64,000 nt of DNA from an uncultured Myxococcales bacterium (GCA_903929795.1 CAIYWC010000080.1:27577-91576), one strand, 5' to 3'. Shown: positions 8,417 to 17,207, counted from the stretch's first letter. Numbers and translations: made by a program. The notes: a model not told the origin generated them from the sequence alone.

Positions 8417-9424
8417 ATGACCGTCCATTACGTGCTGCACGATCGCTCGATTCTGCTGCCGCACGTGACGCGGTTCATCGTCCAGCCGCTGGAGCGCCGC
8501 ATTCCGCGCACGGTTTCCGCCAACGCGCTGACGCTTTCATCGCTGACCTGCGCCGCGAGCGGTTTTGCCATCGCGCTGCTGACCACGCCGTCGCGGCTGT
8601 CGCTGTTCGTGGTCGCGCTGCTGTTCACCGGCTACACGCTGCTGGACAACCTGGACGGTCCGCACGCGCGCGCGCTGGGCACGAGCTCGCCGCTGGGCGA
8701 GTTTTTGGACCACTGGCTGGACAGCCTGAACGGCCTGTTCGTGTTTGTCGGCACGGTGTACGCGCTGGGCGTGACGGACCGGCGCACGTTGAGCATCGTC
8801 GCGCTGATGGTGGCGAGCGTGTCGCTGACGTTCTGGGAGCAGCGCGTGACCGGGCGGATGTACATGGGCCGCGTGGGCACGCTGGAAGGCCTGGCGATGG
8901 TGCTGGCGCTCTTGTTTGCGACCGCGACCCTGGGCCCCGACGCGATCCGCACGGTGACGTGGCGCGGCTACGACGGCGTGGACCTCTTTGTCGTGCTCGC
9001 GCTGTTCGCCGGCGGCGCGACGATCGTGGGGCCCATGGGCCGCACCGGCAAGCGCCTGGGCCAGGCCGCGGGCATCGTGCTCCTCGTCGCGAGCTTTGTG
9101 GCCTGGGGCGTGTGTGGCCAGGCGCCGATCCTGGCGATCTTCATCCTGGTGGCGCTGACTGGACCGCTGACGGGCGGCCGCCTGCTGATGGGCCGCGTGG
9201 TCAAGGACGAGTCGATCGGCCGACCGCCTCCCCTGCTCGTCGTCGCAGCATGTGTGGCCGTGAGCGCGGCGTTGGGGCACTTTCCGGTTGCCGCGCAGCC
9301 GCCGGTGGCCTGGCTGCTGGTGACGGTCCTGTCCGGGCATGTGCTCGCAGACTTCCGCCGCGGCGTGCGTTTGCTGGGCCAGTACGCCCGGCCGGGCGAG
9401 CTGCTGCGCCGGCTGCTGCCTTGA
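8417..9424 (+). CDS. CDP-alcohol phosphotransferase, choline/ethanolamine-phosphotransferase-like
   Basis: A 335-residue integral membrane enzyme with about nine hydrophobic segments. The complete CDP-alcohol phosphotransferase motif D-x2-DG-x2-AR-x8-G-x3-D-x3-D is present at residues 77-102 (Asp77, Asp80, Asp98, Asp102). Inside it, TSSPLGEFLDH is unusually close to the version found in eukaryotic choline/ethanolamine phosphotransferases. It would transfer a phospho-head-group from a CDP-alcohol to a lipid alcohol such as diacylglycerol. It follows the cytidylyltransferase by 12 bp with a GGAGG ribosome site, so the two steps look coupled. Confidence 0.9.
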   Translation: MTVHYVLHDRSILLPHVTRFIVQPLERRIPRTVSANALTLSSLTCAASGFAIALLTTPSRLSLFVVALLFTGYTLLDNLDGPHARALGTSSPLGEFLDHWLDSLNGLFVFVGTVYALGVTDRRTLSIVALMVASVSLTFWEQRVTGRMYMGRVGTLEGLAMVLALLFATATLGPDAIRTVTWRGYDGVDLFVVLALFAGGATIVGPMGRTGKRLGQAAGIVLLVASFVAWGVCGQAPILAIFILVALTGPLTGGRLLMGRVVKDESIGRPPPLLVVAACVAVSAALGHFPVAAQPPVAWLLVTVLSGHVLADFRRGVRLLGQYARPGELLRRLLP

Positions 9425-9487
9425 CACCGCCCGCGGTTTGGCAGTGAATTCCGCGCGCGCTGGCTGCTGGCGCGCCGAGGACTGGCC

Positions 9488-10369
9488 ATGACGGAACCGC
9501 GCATTTTCCAATCGCCGCCGCACTTTGCGCCTTCGTGGCTGCGCGCTATCGCCGCGTCGACCAAGGCGCCCAAGGGCGAGCTCACCTTGCCGCGGTTGGA
9601 CATGGAGCTGCTGCCGCAGCCGTTGGACGCCGCGCGGCTGGGGAATTACCGCGCGCTGTGCGGCTTTTCCGACGGCCCGACGCTGCCGCCGACCTGGCCG
9701 CAGGTCGCGTCCGGCGCGCTGCACATGCAGATGCTGACCGACCCGAGCTTCCCGCTGCCGGCGATGGGCGTCGTGCATTTGCGCAATCACATTGAGCAGT
9801 TTCAGCCGATTGCGGTCGACGCGCCGCTCCATTACGCGTGCCACCTGGAGCCGCTGCGCGCGACCGACAAGGGCGACGAGATCGACCTGGTGACCGACGC
9901 GACCGTGGATGGCAAGCTGGTGTGGCGCGCGGTCATCACGATGCTGTCGCGGGTGCGCAAAGTGAAGCGCGGGACGCCGCCGTCCAAGCTGGTCGTGACG
10001 GAGCCGACGGGGCCGGTTGAGCCACTGCACACGATCGAGCTGCGCGTGCCGGAGGACCTGGGCCGGCGGTACGCGCGCGTGGCCGGCGACTTCAACCCGA
10101 TTCACCAGCACGCGTTGCTCGCCAAGCCGTTTGGCTTCAAGCGCGCGATTATCCACGGGATGTGGTCACTGGCACGCGCGGTTGCGGCGTGCGAGAACGA
10201 CCTGCCCGCCGGGCCGCTGGCGATCGATGTCGCGTTTCGCAAGCCGGTGTTTCTGCCGTCGACTGTCGTGCTGAACGTGGCGCGCGGCGCGGCCGGCCTG
10301 GAATTTGTCGTGGTGAGCAAGAACGGCCAGATCGTGCATCTGCGCGGAACTATTCGGCCTTTGGCGTAG
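9488..10369 (+). CDS. MaoC-like acyl dehydratase
   Basis: A 293-residue protein with a C-terminal MaoC/R-specific enoyl hydratase hot-dog domain. The hydratase signature YARVAGDFNPIHQH (about residues 196-209) gives the catalytic Asp and His, and is followed by AIIHGMW. The N-terminal half is probably a degenerate second hot-dog, as in double-hot-dog dehydratases. The family hydrates or dehydrates acyl-thioesters in fatty-acid or polyketide metabolism. It is cytoplasmic with no signal peptide. It lies between the lipid head-group pair and the nitrogenase-like genes; no operon link to the latter is evident because a promoter-like site lies between. Confidence 0.85.
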   Translation: MTEPRIFQSPPHFAPSWLRAIAASTKAPKGELTLPRLDMELLPQPLDAARLGNYRALCGFSDGPTLPPTWPQVASGALHMQMLTDPSFPLPAMGVVHLRNHIEQFQPIAVDAPLHYACHLEPLRATDKGDEIDLVTDATVDGKLVWRAVITMLSRVRKVKRGTPPSKLVVTEPTGPVEPLHTIELRVPEDLGRRYARVAGDFNPIHQHALLAKPFGFKRAIIHGMWSLARAVAACENDLPAGPLAIDVAFRKPVFLPSTVVLNVARGAAGLEFVVVSKNGQIVHLRGTIRPLA

Positions 10370-10384
10370 CCCCGGCGATTTCGG

Positions 10385-10412
10385 TTGACGGCCCGCGGGT
10401 CTTCGCTAGGCT
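10385..10412 (+). promoter_or_regulatory. putative promoter of the nitrogenase iron-protein homologue
   Basis: TTGACG (10385-10390) and TAGGCT (10407-10412) are separated by 16 bp, about 50 bp before the GTG start at 10461. The TAGGCT -10 recurs at 43291. Confidence 0.45.
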
Positions 10413-10460
10413 GCATCTCGGACCAACTTGGTCCGCAAACACCGTCGAGGTCGCCTGCCC

Positions 10461-11348
10461 GTGCTCTCCATCGAACGCAACCTGCAGGCGGCCGAACGCG
10501 TAGGCAAGAGCCACAATCGCCCGCGATCCTTGGCCTTTTACGGAAAAGGCGGCGTCGGCAAGTCCACTGTGGTCAGCAACCTGACGGCGGCGCTGGCGCA
10601 CAAAGGTCGGCGCGTGCTGCAGATCGGCTGCGATCCCAAGCGCGACAGCTCGCGCAACCTCATCAAGACGTTTCCGCCCACGACGCTGATGGATCTGCTG
10701 TCGGTCGGCAAAACCGATCTCGTGCCGGCGGACATCCTGATGGACGGTGGCGAGAACGTGGAGTGCATCGAGGTCGGCGGCCCCAAGCCCGGCGTCGGCT
10801 GCGCGGGCCGCGGGCTGGGAAGGCTCTTTGAAGAGCTTGAAACTATGGAAATTTTTGACCGCGGCTACGACTACGTCTTCTACGACGTGCTCGGGGACGT
10901 GGTCTGCGGCGGCTTCGCGGTGCCGATGCGCGACGGCTACGCCGAGGAAGTCTACGTCGTCACGTCCGGCGAATTCATGAGCCTCTACGCCGCGAACAAC
11001 ATCGCGCGAGGCATCGCCAACTACGCGGAACAAGGCGATATTCGCATGGGCGGGCTGATCGCCAACGTCAAGGACCTGGCGTTTGATCGCGCGCTGATCG
11101 AGAAATTCGCCGCGCGCATCGGCACGCACGTCGTGTGGTACCTGGAGTGGAACAAGATCGTCTACGAGGCCGAGCGGCGGCGCAAAACCGTGCTGCGTTA
11201 CGCGCCGGAGCACGCTTTTGCCCAGGAATGGCTTGAAATGGCCGACGCGATCGAGAAACAGGCCAAGCCGCACATCCCGCATCCGATGAGCGACACGGAA
11301 CTTGATGTTTTTCTTGAGGAATTGTTCGGAATTCAGGCGGAAGACTAG
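10461..11348 (+). CDS. nitrogenase iron protein (NifH/BchL/BchX)-like ATPase
   Basis: A 295-residue homologue of the Fe protein that drives ATP-dependent electron transfer in nitrogenase and in the dark-operative (proto)chlorophyllide reductases. Walker A GKGGVGKS spans 28-35, GCDPKRDSSR follows at 57, and the two cysteines that bridge the subunits with a 4Fe-4S cluster are Cys114 (GVGCAGRG) and Cys149 (GDVVCGGF). Their 35-residue spacing equals that of NifH. It is closer in wording to NifH than to BchL, but no nifE, nifN or nifB is nearby, so I place it in the uncharacterised nitrogenase-like group. The GTG start has GAGG upstream; TTG at 10428 is an alternative. Its stop abuts the stop of the convergent beta-subunit gene with no gap. 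Confidence 0.9.
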   Translation: MLSIERNLQAAERVGKSHNRPRSLAFYGKGGVGKSTVVSNLTAALAHKGRRVLQIGCDPKRDSSRNLIKTFPPTTLMDLLSVGKTDLVPADILMDGGENVECIEVGGPKPGVGCAGRGLGRLFEELETMEIFDRGYDYVFYDVLGDVVCGGFAVPMRDGYAEEVYVVTSGEFMSLYAANNIARGIANYAEQGDIRMGGLIANVKDLAFDRALIEKFAARIGTHVVWYLEWNKIVYEAERRRKTVLRYAPEHAFAQEWLEMADAIEKQAKPHIPHPMSDTELDVFLEELFGIQAED

Positions 11349-12680
11349 TCAGCGCTGCCAGGTGATCGTCTGCATGACCTGCTCGGCCAGCCGCAGCGCG
11401 CCCCGGTAGCCGAGCCACGGCGCTGGCTGCAGGAAATGCCGCTGTTCGCTCGGAAAACCGAATTCCAGAAATGCCACGCCACTTTGCGCCAGCAGCTCGC
11501 GCTCGATCGACGTCCCGATCACAAGCGACACGCCGTCCAGCGGCCGCCGGGAATCGCCGTCGCCGGCCAGCGCGTGCACCTGCTGCGGCGTCGGATCGCT
11601 CAGCCACTGCACGTCGGACGGCAGCGTCACGCCGTGCTCCGCCAGCATCGCCTCGACCTCGCGCTGGCCGCCCGGGCGAAAATGCGTCACGGCCAGCACC
11701 GCCGGCGCCATGTCCAGCTCCTGCAGCAGCAGTACCAATCCGGCCAACCGCGGCGCCTCGGCAAAGGCCGCGTAGCGATGGCCGCGCAGCCGGCGCCGCG
11801 CCAGCTCCGCCATCGGCTTGGCCACCTGCAGCTCCGCCGTCCGGAACGCGTCGACGCGCGCCTGCGGGATCTGCAGCGCCTGGGCCACCTGGCCGAGCCA
11901 CCGCGTGGTCGCCGCATACCCCATCGGCACGCCCAGCTTGTGCACGGAATCCGGCGTCACTCCGGGCACTTTTTGCAGTTCGCGCGCGGTCGCATGGGCC
12001 CACGGCAGCACGAGGTGCGCGCGCGCCTGGGTTGTGTGCGACAGCGCCGCGTACGGCTCGCCCGCCAGATAGACCGACGGCGCCCGCAGCCCGATACCGG
12101 CCAACAGCCGCCGCAGCTCGGCGACGTTGCCCTGGCAATCGCCTTCGAACCGGTCAAACGGCAGGCCGAGCACGCTGACCTCATCGCTCTGGACGTTCGC
12201 CTCAAACCGCTCGAATTGCCTGCGGAAAATCGCGGCCTGAGTCGCCGCTACGCCCGCATACAGGTCGTCCTGATAGTTGCGCGTCGCGACCGCCAGCACA
12301 TCCACGCCCGTCTTTTGCCGCATGCGCTCGACGACCGGCCCAAGGGGCTGAGCCTGCAGGGAAATGGGCGTCGACGAGTCGATCAGCACGAGCTGGCTGC
12401 CCAGCCGGCGCGCAAACGCGCTGATCTCGGACTCCAGCTGCTCGGTCGAGCCCTGGATCAGGTCCTCGTCGATGAACTGCGAGTAGCGCATCCGGTTGTG
12501 GGAATCCGTGCCGCCGTCGTGCCCCACCAGATGCTGCTGCGTCTTGACCTTGCAGCCGACTGACGCATGGCACATGCACAGCGCGTCGGTGATCGCGTGC
12601 GCGGCCAGATACACGCCAAAAAACGGCGTGTGGCTGCTGCTGCGGATGACCAGATCGTCGAGCTTCAAGTCCTCGTACAC
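11349..12680 (-). CDS. nitrogenase component 1-like beta subunit (NifK/BchB-like)
   Basis: A 443-residue protein of the oxidoreductase/nitrogenase component 1 family. The region GVYLAAHAITDALCMCHASV followed by GCK aligns with the NifK segment around its second P-cluster cysteine; Cys43 is the equivalent. The first ligand position reads SSSHTPFF (no Cys) and the third reads LIDSSTPIS (Ser in place of Cys), so only one of three P-cluster ligands remains. The GTG at 12680 is preferred because AGGAG lies 5 bp upstream; an ATG at 12791 would overlap the alpha gene by 80 bp and add an in-frame CPFC. It follows alpha by 31 bp and probably pairs with it. Confidence 0.8.
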   Translation of the reverse strand: MYEDLKLDDLVIRSSSHTPFFGVYLAAHAITDALCMCHASVGCKVKTQQHLVGHDGGTDSHNRMRYSQFIDEDLIQGSTEQLESEISAFARRLGSQLVLIDSSTPISLQAQPLGPVVERMRQKTGVDVLAVATRNYQDDLYAGVAATQAAIFRRQFERFEANVQSDEVSVLGLPFDRFEGDCQGNVAELRRLLAGIGLRAPSVYLAGEPYAALSHTTQARAHLVLPWAHATARELQKVPGVTPDSVHKLGVPMGYAATTRWLGQVAQALQIPQARVDAFRTAELQVAKPMAELARRRLRGHRYAAFAEAPRLAGLVLLLQELDMAPAVLAVTHFRPGGQREVEAMLAEHGVTLPSDVQWLSDPTPQQVHALAGDGDSRRPLDGVSLVIGTSIERELLAQSGVAFLEFGFPSEQRHFLQPAPWLGYRGALRLAEQVMQTITWQR

Positions 12681-12711
12681 GCCGGCTCCTGGGCAAAAGG
12701 GACAGACTCGC

Positions 12712-14085
12712 TCACGCGCGCCGCGCCGCGACCATCTCGGACGGCAGCACGAGCCGCGTCCGCGCGTCGGCGTCGTCCGGCAACTGCACATGTTCTTGAA
12801 ACATCTGGTAAAACGTGTCCGATAGCGCGCGTTCGATCGTCGCCAGCACCCGCGGCACCTGCTGCCAGCCCAGGCGAATGTCGCCGTGCTGCAGCAGCGG
12901 GATGCCGCGCTGGCTCAGCTGGTCGCGCAAAAAGCCCGCGCCGTAGAACAGCTCGTAATTCTTGCGGGAAATCATCTGCCGCAGGCTGCTGGTCGCCGGG
13001 AAGATGCAAAAGGGCCTGTCGACCTGCAGGTCGTTCAGCACGCGCGCGACCCGCTGCCAGTTCGCTTCGTCCTGCGGGCCCTGGACGAAGATCGCGCTCG
13101 TGAAGCCCAGATCGTCAAAAAGCGTCAGCTCGCCCAGCTCCTCTTGGGCGATGCGCCGGAGGTCAAAACTGCGCACGGAACCGACGTTGTAGGCGGCCCG
13201 CAGTGGCTTGCCCGCCCAGCGCGCGCGAAACCCGGCGATCGCGTCGACCGCCGCCTGCCGCCCGGGCAGCGCCAGCACCGCCGACGCCGGCCGTTCGGTC
13301 GCCGACGCGATGGCCTGCCAGAAGCGATCGGTCGCGGCGAGCCCGACCGGCAGCGGCACCTCGATCGACGCCTGCTGCCACTGGTCAAGCGCCACTTTGC
13401 GCAGCCCGACGAGCATGTCCGGGCCCGGGTGAATCAGCCAGCCCGCGTCCGCGGCGCGCAAAAAGTCGTCCAGCCCCGCGCGCTCGTTCAGCACCGTGTT
13501 CAGCGTCAGCCCCAGCGCGGCAAAGCCGGCGTCCAGCTCCTCGCGCTCATCGGGCTGCACGGAGAGGCCGACCAGGTTCACGCGCCGCTGCCGGTCCGCC
13601 AGCGTCGGCTGCGAGGCCCGGGCGAGCAGCGTGTACACCGTGTCCAGAATCTCCGCCGGCGAGCGCGGCTTCAGTCCGTGCGTCGACTCCGCTTCCACGC
13701 GAATTCCCAGGTCCCGCGCGGCTTTGCGCGCCACGTTCACCACGTTGTCGCCGATCATCACGGTTGGGCAGGTCGACAGCACAAGGATCAGGTCCGGCTG
13801 AAGCGACGCGTGCACCACTTCAATCGCGCGCCGCAGCTTGGCGTTGCCTTGGCCGGTCACGAGCTCGTCCTCGCGCATGTTGGTGCAGACGAACTTGTAG
13901 GCCAGCTCGCTCTGCACCCGTCCGCCGGTCTTGGGCAGCACGTTGGAGCAGTCGCGGTCGGAATGGATGACGACGGCGAAGCGGCCGCGCAGGCGCGAAA
14001 GCACCTCCGTGGCGCCTTGGTAGCTGCACGCTTCCTGGGCCAAAAGCGCGCCAGGGTACATGCGGTGCGGTCGATGGCGGGTCAT
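12712..14085 (-). CDS. nitrogenase component 1-like alpha subunit (NifD/NifE/BchN-like)
   Basis: A 457-residue component 1 family protein. Three cysteines fit the P-cluster/4Fe-4S ligand pattern: Cys20 (EACSYQG), Cys46 (RDCSNVL) and Cys106 (STCPTVMIGDN). CTNMREDELVTGQGNAKL at 67-84 resembles the NifD/NifE stretch that precedes the third ligand. With one ligand from beta the set would be 3+1, the arrangement known for the cluster of dark-operative protochlorophyllide reductase (three Cys of BchN plus one residue of BchB). GGAG lies 4 bp before the ATG. A TTGACC at 14155-14150 on this strand may be its -35, but the -10 is weak. It is shorter than true NifD, and no cofactor-insertion genes accompany it. 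Confidence 0.85.
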   Translation of the reverse strand: MTRHRPHRMYPGALLAQEACSYQGATEVLSRLRGRFAVVIHSDRDCSNVLPKTGGRVQSELAYKFVCTNMREDELVTGQGNAKLRRAIEVVHASLQPDLILVLSTCPTVMIGDNVVNVARKAARDLGIRVEAESTHGLKPRSPAEILDTVYTLLARASQPTLADRQRRVNLVGLSVQPDEREELDAGFAALGLTLNTVLNERAGLDDFLRAADAGWLIHPGPDMLVGLRKVALDQWQQASIEVPLPVGLAATDRFWQAIASATERPASAVLALPGRQAAVDAIAGFRARWAGKPLRAAYNVGSVRSFDLRRIAQEELGELTLFDDLGFTSAIFVQGPQDEANWQRVARVLNDLQVDRPFCIFPATSSLRQMISRKNYELFYGAGFLRDQLSQRGIPLLQHGDIRLGWQQVPRVLATIERALSDTFYQMFQEHVQLPDDADARTRLVLPSEMVAARRA

Positions 14086-14188
14086 GCGGCTCCAGCACAG
14101 GCGTGTGCGGACGGGACCGCCGCGCCACTGTGCCCGCCGGGGGCAGGCAGGTCAAGGCGCGGAGCGGCAAAGCGCTGGATTGCACGCC

Positions 14189-14746
14189 CTATTGCACCAG
14201 CGCGCCCGCCGCTTCTGCCGCGGCGACAAACCCGTCGACGTCCGCCGGCGTCACGAACCAGCGTTTTTCGCCTTCCACGAGCACGCCGCCTTCGCGGACG
14301 GTCGCCCACACGCGCGCCCGCTGGTCGCCCAGCAGGTACAGCCCCGTGTACAGCCCGGGCAGCCCGGTGCCCGCCAGCCGCATGCTCAGCCGGGCCTGCG
14401 TGCGCCGAACCGTCACGCCTCGCAGCGGCATCTTGTACGCCCGCATCAGCGTGTGGATGACGAGCTCGCCGTCCACGACCTCGAAACGCAGCCGCTCAGC
14501 GCCGAGAAAACACAGCGCCATCAGCCAGATCGCCAGCAGCGGCAGGACGATCGCCGTCAACAGCAGCGTCATTTGCAGCGGCCACGCGTGGATCTTGGCC
14601 GCCTCCGCCGGGATGGTCATCACGCGCCAGAGCACGCCCATCGGGACCAGCGTGGCGATCGCCAGCACGACGCCCAGCACCCGGCGCGACCGCTGCCAGA
14701 CCTGCGGCGGCGAAAAAGACAGGGGCACCGGGAGGGAAGTGGACAT
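14189..14746 (-). CDS. membrane protein with PH-like domain
   Basis: A 185-residue protein with two hydrophobic helices (about residues 23-43 and 57-80), then a soluble beta-rich C-terminal half with LRFEVVDGELVIHT, MPLRGVTVRR and EKRWFVTPADVDGFV. This two-helix plus PH-like layout is common in small bacterial PH-domain membrane proteins of unknown role. The ATG at 14746 is preferred to the in-frame TTG at 14785. It lies 103 bp upstream of the nitrogenase-like alpha gene on the same strand. Co-transcription is possible but no functional link is evident. Confidence 0.65.
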   Translation of the reverse strand: MSTSLPVPLSFSPPQVWQRSRRVLGVVLAIATLVPMGVLWRVMTIPAEAAKIHAWPLQMTLLLTAIVLPLLAIWLMALCFLGAERLRFEVVDGELVIHTLMRAYKMPLRGVTVRRTQARLSMRLAGTGLPGLYTGLYLLGDQRARVWATVREGGVLVEGEKRWFVTPADVDGFVAAAEAAGALVQ

Positions 14747-14824
14747 GGCGAATCTCGCGCGGCCAAGGAACCGGCCGACCCGCAAGATAGGCGGATTCCG
14801 CGGACTTGCAAAGCGCGCGCCCCG

Positions 14825-17083
14825 CTACTGCGCGCGAAAGCTCTGCGTCCAGTCCGGCGGCGGCGGCGCTGAGCCATCCTTCAACTCGGCAAGCCAATCC
14901 TCGTCGGAGAGCCGTTTGATTTCGTGCACATCGACCTCGTGGTAGCGAAACGCTGGGCCGACAAACGTCTCCGCGCCCGTGCAGGTGTCCACCGTCAGGA
15001 TCAGCTGGCTGACGTGGCCGGTCGCGACGTGCAGCACGTCCGGTCCAGGCAGCGGCCCGGTGTTCGGGTTCGTGTGGACGTCGGCGATCGTCGGCTTCCA
15101 GGCGCTGACGCTGTCCGAGCTGAAGAACAGCGTCGGATACCAGCCGCTGTACACGACGCCGCACATATTGCCTTGCGAAATCACGCTCTTCAAGAACGTC
15201 TGGTCGTCGGTCGACGTCCCCACGCCGGCCAGCTCGTGCTCCGCCGCGGTCTGCAGCTTGCCCATGATGTCCTGCCAATTCGTGAAGAATTTCGTGATAT
15301 TCGCCTTGACGCCCGCGTCCGCCACCGGCGTGTTGCCCAGCACCTGCACCGCCAGCGCGCCCAGCAGCTTCATGCGGGCAAAGAACTGGGGATACGGCTC
15401 CACATACGCGCCCGGATGCGCGCACGTGACGCCGCCTGTGTAGCTCTGCTTGGCGTAGAGCAGCGTGTCGTGCCGGAGCTGCGCCCAGGAGCCGAGCTGC
15501 GTGTTCGCGGTCTTGTCGCGCCAAGCTGGCGTCCGCAGCGCGAACGGGAACGCCGCGTCCGTCGTCGGCGGGTTCAGCTGTCGCAGGCTGTCCAGCCACA
15601 GGTTGTACAGGTTGGCCTGCCAAAACGCCGCGTCGTGCTGGTCAACGAGCCAGCGCACCGTATTCAGCGCGCCCCAGTAGGGGAACTTGGCGAAATCTGG
15701 CTGCAAAAGCGGCAGCACCTGGTCGTTGCCCAGCGCGAACAGCACGTCGAGCGGGTTCGGCAGCACGCGCTCGACTTTTTGGCCGCCGTGGATCACGCGG
15801 TCAAAGGTCACATTGCTGAACACATAGGAATCAATGATGAATCTCTGGCCCAGCAGCGCAAAGGACGGCGGCAGCGGCGTCGGCGTACTCGTCGTCGGAT
15901 CGACCTCCAGCACCTGGCTGGCGATCTGCTGCGTGCCGTACTGGCCGCCGGTCAACTGGCCCACCAGCGTCTCCACTTGCGTCTGGGTCAGCGCGGCGAT
16001 GTCCGACGCCGTCGTCCATTTCTGGTCCGCGACAAGCTTTTGGACGCCCGCAACGTTGATGTAGTCCACCGGCCCGACCATCAGTGCCAGCAAATCATCG
16101 GCTGACTGCAGCCCCGCCGCGGCGTTGCCCGTCTGGACCGCCTGCGCCAGCAGCATCGCCAGCATCAGCTGCCGTGGGCGGAACTGCCAATTGCCGGCAG
16201 CGTCCTGCTCGGCAAAGCGCAGATCGGTGCGGCCCAGCCACATCAGCGCGCGAAAATAGTGTTCCAGCTCCGGCACGCCCAAATAGTGCCCGCGCGGCGT
16301 GAACTGGCTGAAATCCAGCGTGCGCGCGCTGCCGAACAGCTGGAGATCGACCATCTGCTCGGCCGCGACATCGTTCAGAATGTCGGCGACTTGCGCGTCG
16401 ACGACCGCACCAGTCAAGCTCGGCAGCGTCGTTCCGGCCAGCAGGCTGCGCGCCACCGTCAGGTAGAGGTCCGCGTCCTGCTTGGCCAAGAGCGCGTCGG
16501 GCGCCGCGCCGATCGCCAGCCCCGGCAGCGCCGCCTGCGCTTTCGCCAGCGTGTCGTCGATGATGCCCAGCAGGCCGAACTGCTCCAAAGTCTTGAGAAT
16601 ATCGTCGTAGGAAGAATGGAGCGCTTGGCAGATCGCGTCCGTCGTCACGAGCACCGGCAGGTCCTTTTGGAACACGTCCAGCAGCGCTTCCGCCATCGTG
16701 TCGTGCTGTAGCCGGTCCGAGACCACAAAACCGTTGGCTTGCAGCTTGGCCTTTTCGCCCGTCGAGAGCGTCAGCTTCTGGTCCACGAGGTCCATGTTCT
16801 TTGCCAGCAGCGGGTCGGCGGGCGGTGTGATGGGCTGCACCGCGTTCGCGGGCGTGTGCAGCGCCAGGAACTGCGCCAGCGTCATGTCATTCGCTCCGGC
16901 GACAATCGGCTGAAAAGTCGCGAGAAACTGCGCCTTTTCCGCGCTCACGCTGGGTGTGCCGGTCACGGGAACGCCGCTCTCATCGGGCCCGGCATCGGGT
17001 GTCGCGGGTGTTGGCCCGGCGCACGCGGTTACGAAACTGCCCATCGCCAGCACAAACCACCACGTCCGGAGCGGCACAGCCAT
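14825..17083 (-). CDS. DUF3160-type surface lipoprotein
   Basis: A 752-residue lipoprotein. The signal peptide ends FVTAC, after which the mature part contains the DUF3160 hallmarks: VLVTTDAICQALHSSYDDIL in the first third, and FSQFTPRGHYLGVPEL followed by YFRALMWLGR in the middle. The family is found in many Myxococcota and other bacteria and has no assigned function. The ATG at 17083 is used because it sits directly before the signal peptide and has GGGG upstream; longer in-frame starts would bury the signal. An AT-rich patch at 17178-17202 is the likely promoter region. Expected location is the outer membrane surface. Confidence 0.85.
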   Translation of the reverse strand: MAVPLRTWWFVLAMGSFVTACAGPTPATPDAGPDESGVPVTGTPSVSAEKAQFLATFQPIVAGANDMTLAQFLALHTPANAVQPITPPADPLLAKNMDLVDQKLTLSTGEKAKLQANGFVVSDRLQHDTMAEALLDVFQKDLPVLVTTDAICQALHSSYDDILKTLEQFGLLGIIDDTLAKAQAALPGLAIGAAPDALLAKQDADLYLTVARSLLAGTTLPSLTGAVVDAQVADILNDVAAEQMVDLQLFGSARTLDFSQFTPRGHYLGVPELEHYFRALMWLGRTDLRFAEQDAAGNWQFRPRQLMLAMLLAQAVQTGNAAAGLQSADDLLALMVGPVDYINVAGVQKLVADQKWTTASDIAALTQTQVETLVGQLTGGQYGTQQIASQVLEVDPTTSTPTPLPPSFALLGQRFIIDSYVFSNVTFDRVIHGGQKVERVLPNPLDVLFALGNDQVLPLLQPDFAKFPYWGALNTVRWLVDQHDAAFWQANLYNLWLDSLRQLNPPTTDAAFPFALRTPAWRDKTANTQLGSWAQLRHDTLLYAKQSYTGGVTCAHPGAYVEPYPQFFARMKLLGALAVQVLGNTPVADAGVKANITKFFTNWQDIMGKLQTAAEHELAGVGTSTDDQTFLKSVISQGNMCGVVYSGWYPTLFFSSDSVSAWKPTIADVHTNPNTGPLPGPDVLHVATGHVSQLILTVDTCTGAETFVGPAFRYHEVDVHEIKRLSDEDWLAELKDGSAPPPPDWTQSFRAQ

Positions 17084-17207
17084 CCAAAACCCCACGTCAA
17101 GGCGCGGGAAACCGCCGCGCATTCGGGGCGAATGCAAGAACCGGACCAGCCGCCAGACCATCCGCGTCGGCCGGATAAGTCATTGCTGACAAAGTACTTT
17201 TACCGCG

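Noticed and set aside
5492..8464. A 990-residue minus-strand ORF
   Set aside because: It lies antisense to pstB, phoU, the TetR and the cytidylyltransferase genes, has an Arg/His/Gln-rich composition with no motif, and is a GC-bias shadow.
10461..14085. Nitrogen fixation genes
   Set aside because: The H-like protein looks like NifH, but component-1 subunits lack most beta cluster ligands and no nifB, nifE or nifN is present, so nitrogenase is not supported.
10461..14085. Dark-operative chlorophyll biosynthesis (bchLNB or bchXYZ)
   Set aside because: No other bacteriochlorophyll gene or photosystem gene is in the window, and the H-like switch region is more NifH-like than BchL-like.
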